A stretch of DNA of 64,000 nt from Lutraria lutraria (GCA_964023205.1 OZ026835.1:35447380-35511379), one strand, 5' to 3'. Numbered from the stretch's first letter, positions 23,849-34,879 are shown. Program-made: numbers and translations. Notes: generated from the letters alone by a model not told the origin.

Positions 23849-23890
23849 TTTGCTGGACTTGTAACCTAGCCGTCTGGGTTCAAATGTGTA
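23836..23890 (+). repeat. tRNA-like SINE head next to array
   Basis: tggttagtttgctggacttg looks like an A box plus anticodon arm, and gggttcaaat like a B box. It shares ggacttgtaacctag with the fragment at 4.1 kb. The 42-bp array probably grew from the 5' flank of this SINE. Confidence 0.45.
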
Positions 23891-23894
23891 CTAG

Positions 23895-24809
23895 TTAAAT
23901 CCCTTGTCATATAAAATCATCCTTGTCCACTTTTTTTTAGGTAAAAAACTCGTGTGTCATCACAAATGCTTGATAAATCCTGACAGTATACTCAAAAATT
24001 CTAATTATTATTTGAACCATAGTTAAACATATGGGTCTTCTAGGTTGATGAATGATCATTCTCGTTTAGAAATCACAACCCCCTTGAATTGACACCATGA
24101 GTTTGAATCCCAAACAGCACTTAGACAAATTTCACGTGTAAGGAAGCTTTTTAAGCTAGCCAACGAAAAGTGGGTGATTTTACCCAGGTGAGTACTTTGG
24201 CTAAACCTCCACTGTTAGCCCTTAACCTTATAAAATCTACCTGATATTGACTCATTGTACATAATTCATATTAACTAGCCGATTAATCGTTATTGTCGAA
24301 AAAAGTTTTTTGGCTTTGATGGCGGCGGTGGCCACCTAACATTTAAGAAAAAAAGTTGTATTTTTTAAAAGTTATCTGATAAAGCTAAAAAAGTTGCAAA
24401 ACGACTGTTGATGAGATGTTAAACCCCTATGAAAAGAATAGACCATTGTTCACATGGGCGCTTTTATCTTTATCAGGAAGTTTACTCAGTTTTTAATGCA
24501 CACATGCACTCAGAAAAAATTGGGTTCATTCTATCATCTTTAAAAATATCTTGAATTTTAGATAACATTTATTGATATTACATTGATAAATTTCAACACT
24601 AAGGAGTGCATTAAATAGCATCAGATTACTATTAATATTATTGACTTCAAAATTTTAAATCTTAACAGTACCAACAACAATAATTGTAGTAACCATTGTT
24701 TTTTGTTTGCTTGTTTCACATTTGGCCTGCCATGCCTGTAGAATGCCTGTAGCCTCATTTCCTACAGAGAATCATGGAAACTTGAATGGTGCTCACACAG
24801 CTCCTACAA
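23895..24809. other. Unassigned, one B-box-like patch
   Basis: gagtttgaatccc near 24100 resembles a B box. No complete element could be delimited. Confidence 0.35.
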
Positions 24810-26462
24810 CCCTCATGAAACAGAATGTCTGAAGTTTGTCTGAATTGAGCTGAATGAATGCTGAATGAATGCTGAATACAGTCTTACAGAAATATTGATG
24901 ACTGAATTATTGCTGAACAACAATATCAATCATCTGAATACTGTCTGAATGAAAGCTGAACAGTGCTGACAAAGTTCAGACCGGTTTCAGTCCAGGAATA
25001 TGTCTGAAGAAATACTGAAAAAAGTCTGACAGATTCAGCCTCAAGGTTCAGTCTTTTTTCAGCTTCAACAAATGTCTGAAGAATTACTGAAAAAAGTCTG
25101 ACTGGTTCAGACTCAAGGTTCAGTCTTTTTTCAGCTTCAACAAATGTCTGAAGAATTACTGAAAAATGTCTGACTGGTTCAGACTCAAGGTTCAGTCTTT
25201 TTTCAGCTTCAGCAAATGTCTGAAGAAATACTGAAAAAAGTCTGTATGCATCACTGTATACTATATACATGTATGGATACATGCTCAGACCCAAAGATGG
25301 TTACATCAATTTAAGATTGCACATGTATAATAAAATTATATTGATGTAATTTTAAAATTTCAAGAGTTACAGATTCTGATTTTTTAAAAATGCTGAAATA
25401 TTCAGACTTTTGATGACATCACAGGTCACATGGTGTAATTCAAAATGGCTGACAGTTAAGAAATAACCAAATGATGTGTGGCTTTAATGAAAATAGAAAC
25501 ACTGCTGAATACATGATGCTTATGAACTAGTAAGTGTACTGCTAATTAGGTTCATGTATAAATTCATTATTTACAACTGAAAACCAAACAAATTAATAAG
25601 AGATGCATATTAAAGAGATGATTATGACAGAATTAAGTGGGTGGGGTATGATGGAACACCACAATGTATCTTCTGGAAGTATCATGCACATGCATTTGAA
25701 TTTTTATAAGTCATATTTTTTCATGCTTTTTATTGAAATATTTGAATTTATCTGTATATATTCACCAGGATAAAAGTCATATCTCATTATTTTAAAACAG
25801 TGAAACATTGAAATTTGAAAAACCTTGACCATTTATTATGACCCTCTGTTTTTTCCATTACAGAGGCTGCACTTGCCTTTGTTGTAGTTAAATATATATA
25901 ATTATATGAATAATCCCCATCATATAATGTGAGCAAAGCTTCTAATATAGGTTTCCAAGTATTATAGAATGATTCATGGAGGGGCTGGCTTGACATGTCT
26001 GAAAATCTTCTGAATATTTCTCTGAATAAAGTCTGAGTGATCTAGCTCTCTGAACAGTATCTGAATACTGTTTCTGAATATTGTCTGAAAACATTGTCTG
26101 AGCAGTATCTGAATACTTTTTCTGAATTCTGTCTGAAAAAAATTGTCTGAATCGTACTTCTGAATTAAGTCTGATCTGTCTGAATTATGTCTGGATTGTT
26201 CCATAATAAGCCAATTTTCAGCATCTCAGCCATTATTCAGACAAAAAAGTCTGAATCTTAAAGTCTGAATTTTAACTGAACAGTGTTGTCAGACAAGATT
26301 CAGAAATACATACAGGGCTGAATTTTTCTGAATTTGTGTCTAAGACATGATTCAGCATTTGTATTTTCAGAGTATCAGTCCACATTCAGCAATTGTGCAG
26401 ACCGTATTCAGACAATTTTCAGTAAAAATTCAGACTGATTCAGACCACACTTTTCATGAGGG
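24810..26462. mobile_element. 1.65-kb inverted-repeat element rich in CTGAAT motifs
   Basis: The ends CCCTCATGAAA (24810-24820) and TTTCATGAGGG (26452-26462) are exact inverse complements. Both flanks inside them are packed with degenerate TGTCTGAAT / ATTCAGACA motifs. A central 700 bp (about 25.26-25.98 kb) is free of them. No transposase and no clear target duplication were found. It is a foldback-like non-autonomous element or a repeat-enriched insertion. Confidence 0.6.
24976..25250. repeat. 72-bp tandem repeat, about 3.5 units
   Basis: TCAAGGTTCAGTCTTTTTTC recurs at 25041, 25113 and 25185, 72 bp apart. Because 72 is a multiple of 3, the minus strand stays open and would read a 24-residue repeat (RLFSVILQTFVEAEKRLNLE...). 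It lies within the inverted-repeat element, so I regard the 122-codon frame (25294-24926) as incidental. Confidence 0.8.
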
Positions 26463-26568
26463 AAGGCTGCCACATACTGCCCATGCAGCACCACTGAAAT
26501 CGCATGGATATTGAGCTGTGCAATGTACTGTAGGACTTAAAATGGTCCAAACCAGTTTCAGATTGTTA

Positions 26569-26785
26569 TACTGTGGAATCATTAATTTTCGTTGGGGATT
26601 TAATTTCGTGGATTTCTTGGGTCGGCTCATCCACGAAATCAAATTCCCGTGAATTTAAATGCAGAGATAATGCATTTCTTTTAAAAAGTCAAAATCCTCA
26701 AATTTATGTCCCCACGAAATAGCCATTTTAGTAAAAATCACGAAAATCGAACCCAACAAAAATAAATTTATCATTTTCTAAGAAA
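26569..26785 (+). mobile_element. Family C MITE (TACTGTGGAATCATT), copy 1
   Basis: Family C is about 210 bp. Its ends are TACTGTGGAATCATTAATTT and, inverted, TACTGTATTTTCATTTATTT, both continuing TCGTTGGG. The body holds several ATTTCGTGGA / TCCACGAAAT blocks that can fold back. TA flanks fit Tc1/mariner. In this copy the right end is decayed after cccaacaaaaataaatt. Confidence 0.75.
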
Positions 26786-26789
26786 TACG

Positions 26790-27065
26790 ATCAAGTAAGA
26801 CTCAGAGCGCCACACCTTTCGGTTGCAACTGGAGCAGGTCAAGAAAGACAGCATGCCATTACTGAAATCCTGGCAATCCTACAGGAGGAGCAGGCCAGAC
26901 AGAGATGCAGGGGGAGGACAGTGTGGGTAAAGCCCTGGATGTTGTGATGGGTAACCTTAGAACACTAGGACACCCTGATGCAGGAGTTGTACTGAGAGTC
27001 GCATGGGGACATCAAGCCACCCATATTTTGGAAGATGGTGGACAGACAGACACTCAGAATATCAA
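26790..27065 (+). pseudogene. Broken PIF/Harbinger-like transposase N-terminal fragment
   Basis: A GC-richer stretch reads QERQHAITEILAILQEEQAR then QRCRGRTVWVKPWML from 26840 to 26943, followed by a stop. In the same frame, DTLMQELY and ESHGDIK occur between further stops. The order basic-RG-xVWVKPW, then (D)TLMQEL, then a short acidic/aromatic stretch is typical of the region before the catalytic domain in HARBI1-like transposases. The catalytic domain is absent. Identification is from memory of the family pattern, not a search. Confidence 0.4.
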
Positions 27066-27256
27066 AGCACCATGTTAAAGACTAACATCATATGATTTCT
27101 ATGGGAAAATTGCAACGACTGCTGAGTAACTGCACCAAAATTGCAATACGTCCATATAATTTCCATGTGGCATCTGTACTGATTTCTTCTGCCTTCCCCT
27201 AAGAGACAGTAGTGTACTAGAATTTGCATTAATCCCCAAAATTCCAAAGAAGACTT

Positions 27257-27389
27257 CCCTGTTGAGAATTTGTTCATGAACTGATGATGTTCATGAACAG
27301 TTCATGAATTTGTTCATCAAAATAATTCATCAATCAAGTTCATGAACCTAAGTTTCGTGAACTGTTCATCAAATTCTCGACAGCCAGGG
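27257..27389. mobile_element. Palindromic family R relative
   Basis: The ends ccctgttgagaatttg and caaattctcgacagccaggg are inverted. Between them lie at least five TTCATGAA/GTTCATCAA motifs in both orientations. It shares CCCTG ends and TTCATGAAC subrepeats with family R but is symmetrical. Confidence 0.6.
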
Positions 27390-27600
27390 TAACATATTGT
27401 ACAGCATTTAGGTGAAATGTGAAGAAGGCATCAGGGTTTCACATCACACCTACAGCCAGAGTCATTCAGTAACTTTTCCAGCATGAACAGTGGATGCTCA
27501 TGAAGACATCAAGAATACAACTGGGTTGAATCACAGACCCCATACCCCTCTATAAGCTAGCTTAAACTGACAGCTTTGTCACTTGTGAATTGTGTCTGGT

Positions 27601-27685
27601 TCCCCGTGGGATTTGAACTCAAGTGTTGAGGCGCTAGTAATTACAAGATACAGGCTATAATCATTCAACCAAAGAGACCCCAGGT
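27601..27685 (-). repeat. tRNA-derived SINE head, minus strand
   Basis: On the minus strand, tctttggttgaatgattata resembles an A box, and 40 bases later gagttcaaatccc is a good B box. The arms do not pair into a complete tRNA. A SINE or tRNA pseudogene is most likely. Confidence 0.45.
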
Positions 27686-27686
27686 C

Positions 27687-27837
27687 AATGCCTCTCCAAA
27701 GCAACATCCTTTGGGAGTAGCGAGTTTAAATTAATAGTTGAATCATGAAATGTTAAAAAATCATGCTGTTGTTAAAGGGAGGTTGTTGCTCAAGAGAGGG
27801 CCGCTCTGGAGAGGTTACTATACTGTATATTACTATA
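27687..27837 (+). mobile_element. Family B MITE, internally shortened, copy 3
   Basis: Starts at atgcctctccaaagcaacat and ends ctggagaggttactatactg plus TA. About 30 bp are missing from the middle. Confidence 0.7.
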
Positions 27838-29152
27838 ACAAAGGAAGTTATTCAGTACTTTAGGTTTTGAAATCATGTTATGACTGGATTTGTTTGGTTA
27901 GACCAGTCGTCAAATCAGACTAATCTTATTGTACTGGATTTTACGTTTGTATCAACAGTATTTCTATTAAGAGAGACAAATATGCACTTAAGTAGGTACA
28001 AATGGTCACCTATCAGTTTTATATTACCTATACTGCCTATATACAGCATACATGATTGAAAACATTTGATCAGTTTGAACGAAATACCCTATATATAGGG
28101 GTAGAATTAAAACAGTTTGTTAATAAAATGAACTAAAATGACCTTACCCCATTTAAACCTGTTCCAAGCAGAAGATAATCCTACATTGAGAATTCATGTT
28201 GAAGAACAATATTTCATGTCCAAGTACTGTCAGAGTATTAACTAATATAAAATCCAAATCTTCAGAAAAAAATATTATAAACTAGATTTGTTTTAAACTT
28301 AAATTGTTTTGAACTCCAAATTCACCATAATCAAACTGTGTAAGCTGTATCCGCAAGACAATGAATGAGCGAGTTTTTAAAAAATGTTAACGGTGATATC
28401 TCGAACGAGCACAATAAAATGATATTCAACGAGAACGATATTATTTACTTTTTGATTATGTAACAAATTCTGTGATTGAAGATCAAATGTAATCTAAATG
28501 CACATCAAACAAGACCAGGAAGTGAACAATTCAAAAACTGACAGTTTATAAATAATCTTATTTCCTTGAAATATACAGTATCCTGTCAACGAGTTAAAGG
28601 TAATCCTGTTGTCAGATTAAAGGTATCCTGTTAAGAGACTATATAAAAATATTATAGTCACTAAAATATAAATTTCGACCACGATTTTCAACTACTAGAC
28701 ATTAACTACTAAACATTTCTGATCATAGAATTCACTTTTTATGGCACCTGTAATTATTAATATCCAATAAATTGACCTTGCAGATATTTATTCTTCACAT
28801 CTTCACAGAAGGAACAAGAAATATATTATCAATTAAAACAAAAAAGATTTAACAAACATGATTGAATTACATTATTTTCCGCATCTAATTTGAAATAAGT
28901 CCATGAAAGCACTTCATTATTGTATTACGTACAACACACTAAATGTCTGAGAAGATTCTTTAGCATGGATTTATAACACAAAATGGAACATACATGAAGT
29001 GTAAATAAAACCACTATTTTTCATGAGTCCAAAATTTCTAATCATTAAAGTCAATAGTCAACAACTGAAATATTGATTTACTGGTAAATAAGTTTGTACC
29101 CCATATACATTTAAAATTTATCAGATATACACAGTCTGACTATTTTGTAATG
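27838..29152. other. Unassigned intron-like DNA
   Basis: It contains a perfect 14-bp palindrome CCCTATATATAGGG (28087-28100) and nothing else recognisable. Confidence 0.4.
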
Positions 29153-29329
29153 TACAGTAAAACCTGTGTTAGAGGCCACCTCCAAATAAAGGTCACCCTA
29201 TGAATAAAGGACAGTATTTTAAAACCTGCACTGATTATTGAGAACATCTTTGAATAAAGGCTATACCTATCAATAGAGGTCACATTATGTCTTTCCCGTG
29301 GGTGGCCTTTGTTCACAGGTTAAATTGTA
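29153..29329 (-). mobile_element. Family A MITE, copy 7
   Basis: From tacagtaaaacctgtgttag to gttcacaggttaaattgta. Complete. Confidence 0.75.
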
Positions 29330-29394
29330 TACATAAAATTTCACCATTGAGTATAAGATCTGTATAGGACCATGAAAACTTATTACATTGTACA

Positions 29395-29505
29395 TGTAAT
29401 CAATAAAGATGAAAAATCACCAAACACGAAACATGAAAACGATTAATTTATTATATCTACGTTTCGCCGCATTGGCTTCTTCAGGATAATAAATAAATAA
29501 ATCAT
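29395..29505 (-). repeat. Penelope-like end fragment with GCCAATGCGGCGAAACG motif
   Basis: On the minus strand, tcctgaagaagccaatgcgg is followed by cgaaacgt, then an AT-rich stretch ending tttggtgatttttc. A diverged copy lies at 60225-60330. CTGAnGA...GAAAC boxes of this kind occur at the ends of Penelope-like retroelements, where they form hammerhead ribozymes. Here an extra A after CTGAAGA spoils the standard core, so activity is doubtful. Confidence 0.35.
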
Positions 29506-30004
29506 ATAACATATTATGAACATGTAAAAAATGAAAAGCATACAAATAGAATTAATCACAAAATGAATTAATCACAAAATGAAAAAATGAAAATATCGGA
29601 TCAATAAAGATTCAAAAGTTCCTATGAAGTATATATAAAAAAAAATTGAACTGTGTTTTTTTTTATTGTACATGTAAGTAATAATAGACTGAATCAATTA
29701 TAAATGTTCAAGCATAATGCTTTGTTCTCTTTTGACCAAATATTTCTCTTTTTGTGAAATAACCGTTCATACAAAAATGACATTAAAAAAGCTGTGAACT
29801 ACAAGCAATAATAATAGAGATCTTATATTTTAGTCAGTGAAAGCTGATACTAAAGAATTAAATAGAAAAAATGAAGATCGCATAAAGATGTCACTCTATA
29901 TTTCTGACTTGAGCTTAAAGCCATCTTTAAATTAAAGCTATCAAGCTGATCAGAGGCCACTAAATGTCAATAATATTATATAATAATGTTTAGTTATATT
30001 CATC
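29506..30004. other. Unassigned intron-like DNA
   Basis: Nothing recognisable beyond AT-rich runs. Confidence 0.4.
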
Positions 30005-30160
30005 TGTTGTTCAACATCCCATTCAACAGAAATGGTCATTTCAGGGCCACTCCAGAGAGGTGAAATAAGATACTGGTGAACTGAGCATTTATATTCCTAC
30101 TCTTTTATAAGAGCTTTTCCTAGTTCTTTATTGTGCCTAAGGTGTACATGTAAAGAAACA
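30005..30160 (-). mobile_element. Family E SINE, headless copy 1
   Basis: Matches the body of the SINE at 36 kb: aatggtcatttcagggccac, gagaggtgaaataagatac, and cctagttctttattgtgcc. The tRNA-related head is missing. A family D MITE starts 17 bp further on. Confidence 0.65.
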
Positions 30161-30176
30161 CCCCAAATAATGGTCA

Positions 30177-30446
30177 GGGTCCGTATTCACGAAGCATCTT
30201 AAGATTTTCTTTAACTTAAGTGTAATTTTTTTCATGGTAAAAGTTTGTAAACCAGTCATCAAAAGTGTGAAAATGAATTATCATTTTCATAATTGGCATA
30301 GATCTTCAGAACAAAGATAAAATCATATTATTGTGATTTCCTCCTTTATATTAGTACAAAAGAGTTAAGGAAAATGTCGAATTTAAGGAAAAATATAACT
30401 TAAGTTAAAAAATTACTTAGGATGTTTATAAATTGAATACCCACCC
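30177..30446 (+). mobile_element. Family D MITE (GGGTCCGTATTCAC), copy 1
   Basis: Ends gggtccgtattcacgaagca and, inverted, gaatacccaccc. Subterminal CATCTTAAG and CTTAAGTTA blocks occur in both halves, so the 270-bp element can fold on itself. The copy at 43.3 kb is in the opposite orientation. Confidence 0.75.
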
Positions 30447-30518
30447 AGAAAAATAAAGAAGTGTTTAGACCAACCCATCATATCATTTATCAAATAAACC
30501 TAAACTTGCGACTATATT

Positions 30519-30540
30519 TCTTACCTAATACAAAAAGTTG
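30519..30540 (-). promoter_or_regulatory. Weaker candidate recursive splice site
   Basis: The minus strand reads CAACTTTTTGTATTAG directly followed by GTAAGA. The acceptor is fair (TTAG, pyrimidine tract broken by G and A) and the donor is good. It lies in the same presumed intron as the stronger site at 18.9 kb, but chance is a real possibility. Confidence 0.2.
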
Positions 30541-30930
30541 AAAACTGAGACTTTGATTTTGGTTATATACAAGGATATAAGAAATATTTTATAACCTGTG
30601 GTTATATTGAGCATTGACATGAACTGACACTAAAAATAGAGTTACTGTCTGTAATTATTACAATGTACAATGTATCTTGATTGATGAAAAGAGAGAAGTG
30701 ATCCAGTGTTTTTTCTCTCTTCATTGGGAAGAGGCCTTAGCCTGTTGATTCTGGAAAGGCTTATCACTAAAATTGCTGATTTGGGAAATAAAAAAGCTGG
30801 TGTAAATTTGGAATTTTGGGAAAACTGCATGATTTTAAAGAAATGTTCAATTAGGAAGATCTCTCAGTTATAGAAGGTGAAAAATCACTGTGATCTGAAT
30901 GTCCTAATATTAATCTTAACCTTATGTACA

Positions 30931-31110
30931 TACAGTCTAACTTGTGAACAACAACCAACCATGGAAAATACAAAATGTGACCTTTATAGACAGGTGGCCT
31001 TTATTTGGAGGTAATTTAATTCTAAATAATCAATGAAGTTGTTTAAAGTGTGGCCTTTATTCACAGGATGGTTTTTATTCAGATATGGCTGCAAACACAG
31101 GTTTTACCAT
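30931..31110 (+). mobile_element. Family A MITE, copy 8
   Basis: From tacagtctaacttgtgaaca to aacacaggttttaccat. A tRNA-like SINE head begins right at its edge. Confidence 0.7.
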
Positions 31111-31112
31111 AA

Positions 31113-31185
31113 TGGCCCGGAATGGTTCAGTGGTTGGTGCACTGTACATTTAACCCATATATCCGGGTTCAAAGCCTTCTGGTAC
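31113..31185 (+). repeat. tRNA-derived SINE head
   Basis: A clear A box (tggttcagtggttgg, 31123-31137) and B box (gggttcaaagcc, about 31165-31176) have tRNA spacing. The first bases (ggcccgg) cannot pair with the expected 3' end, so it is not a functional tRNA gene. Confidence 0.55.
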
Positions 31186-31189
31186 AACT

Positions 31190-31723
31190 TGCTAAACCAA
31201 GTTACTTGGTTTCAATGAAAGATGATAATTATAAAGTAAGCTAAATTACAATGTAATTTTACTCTACGGGTTTTAAAATAAACACGAAAACCCAAAACCA
31301 GACAAGATATTTTGTCATTAAGTACAAATCTGATATTCTCAGGTAGATGATAGATAGAACAAGGAGAAACAGCATACACTAAATCTTCACTATATCTCAT
31401 ATTGTATTATTTACAAGGCAATATTTCTGACTTAGAGTATTGTCACTTCACAAACTACAGCTCTTCAAGACTGAAACAATATACGATTGAAAAGCTCGTA
31501 AATTGTCTATGTTAAACCATTTTATATCAAACAGTCAGCCAGAGATAATGACTTCAATATAAATTGTGTCTTCTGCCAATAAATTTTATCATTAAGGGAG
31601 GTAAATGTGAAAGAACTATGAAAATAATTTTATCAGTTACTTCCCCTTGTATATGAAATTTGGTATTTTCATCAATGTATATATATACATGTCATACCTT
31701 CTGCCAATATGTCACACAAGAAT
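31190..31723. other. Unassigned intron-like DNA
   Basis: No structured element seen. Confidence 0.4.
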
Positions 31724-31805
31724 CTTGTAACAATCAAAGTACTGAAAGTACCCATGGAAATTGGACTTACATAGACTTGCACAGCAACATGAAACAGGAA
31801 CTAGT
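31724..31805 (+). repeat. Family M repeat, left arm of inverted pair
   Basis: aatcaaagtactgaaagtac then atagacttgcacagcaacat. The same sequence occurs inverted at 32871-32935 and direct at 61947-62030. Confidence 0.65.
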
Positions 31806-32315
31806 TGAACAATTGCATTGTGGATGTAGATAGACATATTACTTTAATATACATAGAAATTCATGTGTGTCAAGTGAGAGACAGCCATCGAAAGCAGAAC
31901 TCTCCTTCATAAGTATAACATGTGTATTTTTGGTCGCTCTGGTATTTCAAACCTTGAGGAATCTGCGGTAAAATTACATCCATGCTCATAAAAAAAGAAT
32001 TTACACATAATATTAATTTTGTTTTTTTATAAGACTTTAGTGTAAGATAACTGGCGTACTGTAAGATCAGTCAGTTCAGAAACAGCATTGTTCCGACCTA
32101 GTTCACACATGTAACAATTATTTTATTTCAGAATTATGACAAAAGCATAGAAATTACCCACAAATAGGGCATAATTTATGATTTTACGCAAGATAATTTG
32201 CAGTCAAAACCATTGGTGAACAATTTTAACAGATTCGGGGGAAATGCTGCTTGAATCACAATGCAATTCTATTTCATATCACCAGTGGAAGAATGTAATC
32301 TGACAGTGCTTAATT

Positions 32316-32402
32316 CCCTTCAAATAGAATTCATACAAGCATGAATTTTTCTAGAACTGTTCATGAAAAGTTCATGAAGCATGAATAATTATTTAGCAGG
32401 GG
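32316..32402 (-). mobile_element. Family R short element, copy 9
   Basis: Complete inverted copy from cccttcaaatagaattcata to atgaataattatttagcagg, lying inside the family M inverted pair. Confidence 0.75.
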
Positions 32403-32870
32403 ATTCTCGTATGAATGAATTTCTACTTTATCCTAGTAACAAAAATTTAAATCCTTTTATATGTCGGTAAAAATTTAGTACCATGATTGAGAAAACGTGT
32501 CTTAATTTTCCATCATAGAACGGATTATAAATCAATACTATTCTGTTGGCATTTCCATGACAAATGAAAGTTTTTGTCTATTTAGCTGCCTGGCTGGATG
32601 TAGTCTGTGACATGTGATAGGAGGACTCATTAATCATGACTAACAGACTCACAACTTCAAGCAGTCACAACTTCAAGCAAATATCTGCCGCTAAGCTTTT
32701 CTCAGCGTTTTTTCTCCCTTTCTCTGATAAAATGAAAAAAGTGTAGGTTGGAAATCAATCTGTTAATTTTTTATAGTTAAGCTATCCATAGCCGTCATGC
32801 ACTAGGCGCGCATGAATTTTTATGCATTGTACTATGTTTTTCTTAATCTGCCATGCTAATCTTGTTCTCA

Positions 32871-32935
32871 TTCCATGTTGAAGTGCAAGTCTATGTAAGT
32901 TTAGTTTCCATGAGTACTTTCAGTACTTTGATTAA
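32871..32935 (-). repeat. Family M repeat, right arm of inverted pair
   Basis: ttccatgttgaagtgcaagt, ctatgtaagtt and gagtactttcagtactttga are the inverse of the arm at 31.7 kb. The two arms enclose 1.07 kb and may be the ends of one element of about 1.2 kb. Confidence 0.65.
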
Positions 32936-33618
32936 CCTATTCATATTTTAGAGACTGCATTATTTTTGTTCAAATTCTTGGCTATTTGTTTCAAGTCATT
33001 ACTGTATAAAGTGGTTATTTCTGAGGGACTTTACTTTATTTCTGTGATTTCTACTGTTCCCTCAAATATAAACTCAAAAGAAATAAATCCTCAGCTTCAT
33101 CACTGAACTTTTGTTACCTGTACAAGCCACTCACAACTGCATCAAACTTCATTGTCATCCAAGTGTTTTCATAGTCAAATTTGAATTGTATATGCAACAA
33201 ATTATGTCAAACAAATATAAATATGTATATATCGGGGCTTGACAAATTTTTGTCAGGACTACTTGTCCTGCTTGACGACGGCTTAGAATTTTTTATCTAA
33301 TTCTACAACAATTGTAACACGTCGTAAGTCGATTTCTGTAGTAATTACAAGCGAACAAGTGGATTTGCCGAGCCTTGTATAGGGTTTAATACCACTTAAG
33401 TAATGAAGCATTTTTCAAAGGTTGTTACTTAATACTTCAAGATGACAATAATACACATGTAACTGAGTTGTCAAGGATTAACGAGGGCAGTCAGCTTCAA
33501 AAACAAGATAAGTACAAGCAGACATTTTTCATTTAATTTACATGGAATAACAAGCACACATCCAATCAGTACACTGAAAATAAAATTACATACAACAGGT
33601 TTTTGCTGATACTGCAGA
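32936..33618. other. Unassigned intron-like DNA
   Basis: Nothing recognisable. Confidence 0.35.
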
Positions 33619-33929
33619 AACTAGAGCTGTCACAGAGGTGACTAATACCCCCGCCGCCACTTTGACACTAATACTGCAATAGTACACTGTAAGGCTATGT
33701 TCAAGGGGACATAACGAGTGCAATGAGTAAATTGCTGCGTATGAAAATTGTGTCTTGCACATCTACACTTGATGGTAATAACATATTTCAAGTTTCATTG
33801 CAATAGCTTAAAAAATGTGGAAGTAGTTCCTTCCACAAACTTTATGCAGACGGACAGACCGACCAACCGACCGACCGACAGAGTTACTCCAATATACCCC
33901 CTCTCAAACTTTGTTTGCGGGGGTATAGT
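33619..33929 (+). mobile_element. Family G element (ACCCCCGCC ... GGGGGTATA), copy 1
   Basis: Starts aactagagctgtcacagagg, tgactaatacccccgcc, and ends tttgcgggggtata after a (GACC)n patch. The ends carry the inverted pair ATACCCCCG / CGGGGGTAT. Non-coding; frequent in this window. Confidence 0.7.
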
Positions 33930-34065
33930 AACTTTTGCAGATATTTAAAACCCTGAAAAATGTAGCCCCTTTAAATTATATTTCAGCAAAATGTTTTCTT
34001 TGGGGGGTAGCTCCCCTTAGCCCCAGTTCCTATGGTCCTGTATACACTTAATGTGGAACAAAAAT

Positions 34066-34245
34066 GCTGCCAACAGTGGTAAAGCTCATCTGTTCACCGC
34101 CTCAGTGAAATTTATCCATCTACCTATCATAGTTTCTGAGGTATGAGCTACATGAAAGTTTTTGCACAGACGCAGACAATTCAGACACAGACGACACAGA
34201 TGTCGCAGTCATCACAACAGCTCGACTCTTTGAAAACAGCAGAGC
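34066..34245 (+). mobile_element. Family I repeat, copy 1
   Basis: gctcatctgttcaccgcctc, gtttctgaggtatgagc and ttgaaaacagcagagctaa. A second copy lies at 48588-48772. Confidence 0.6.
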
Positions 34246-34257
34246 TAATTGTCCTAG

Positions 34258-34376
34258 ATGTCATGGTGATCCAACATCAAGTGGTAAAGCACTAGACCAC
34301 TAATCGAAAGGTCTGAAAGGCAGCTCTGAAATGACCATAGCTGTCAAATGGGCCGTTAAACATTATAGATAAACAA
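34258..34376 (+). mobile_element. Family E SINE, internally deleted copy 4
   Basis: A tRNA-related head (aagtggtaaagcactagacc) is joined directly to the SINE tail (ctgaaatgaccatagctgtc then aaatgggccgttaaac). The middle is missing. It is the only plus-strand copy here. Confidence 0.5.
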
Positions 34377-34879
34377 TATCAAAAACTCAAGAATCAGAGA
34401 GATGTGACTCTATGCTGTACATAGAGATAAGAGACTAAGGAATAAACATAAGTTGTGAGAGGGCATAATAATAATAGGACCATCAAATTTCCAGTGTCTT
34501 CTAAGCTATATCTTGGCTTTTAGCAAACAGGAACTTTAATGGCAGGCTTAAGGGCCAATGGACGCATACAATATTTAACAAAGCTAACTAACCAATCTAT
34601 CAAGAAATCAAACCATATTTTTTATGACCATTCTAGGAAATAAAGCAGGCTTTTTGAGACAATAATATAGATATGAATCTACCTCAACAAATAACTTGGA
34701 AATGGCCTGGTCCAGTTTTTATACAGAGAAATTTTTATTTATTTATTTGGGTTTACTTTTTTTTAACAATTTTTCGGCTATAAATGGTGGCCGATTCGCC
34801 CAACAAGTTTTTCCTGGACAGTTTTCCAACCAGTAACTTATACTTGCAATTTCTCAGCATGTGGAGAAATATCTATATT

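Noticed and set aside
23915..23945. Plus-strand fused acceptor-donor (CTTTTTTTTAG then GTAAAA)
   Set aside because: Wrong strand for the only supported gene, and the donor is weak. Chance T runs make such matches common.
24165..24190. Plus-strand TTTTACCCAG then GTGAGT as a recursive site
   Set aside because: It has no pyrimidine tract and is on the wrong strand.
24926..25294. 122-codon minus-strand frame with a 24-residue repeat
   Set aside because: It lies wholly within the CTGAAT-rich inverted-repeat element; the 72-bp unit simply keeps the frame open. No start context or homologue known to me.
31113..31185. Functional tRNA gene
   Set aside because: A and B boxes are present, but the acceptor ends do not pair. 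The same applies to the heads at 4.1, 8.1, 23.8, 27.6, 34.9, 36.5 and 50.5 kb.
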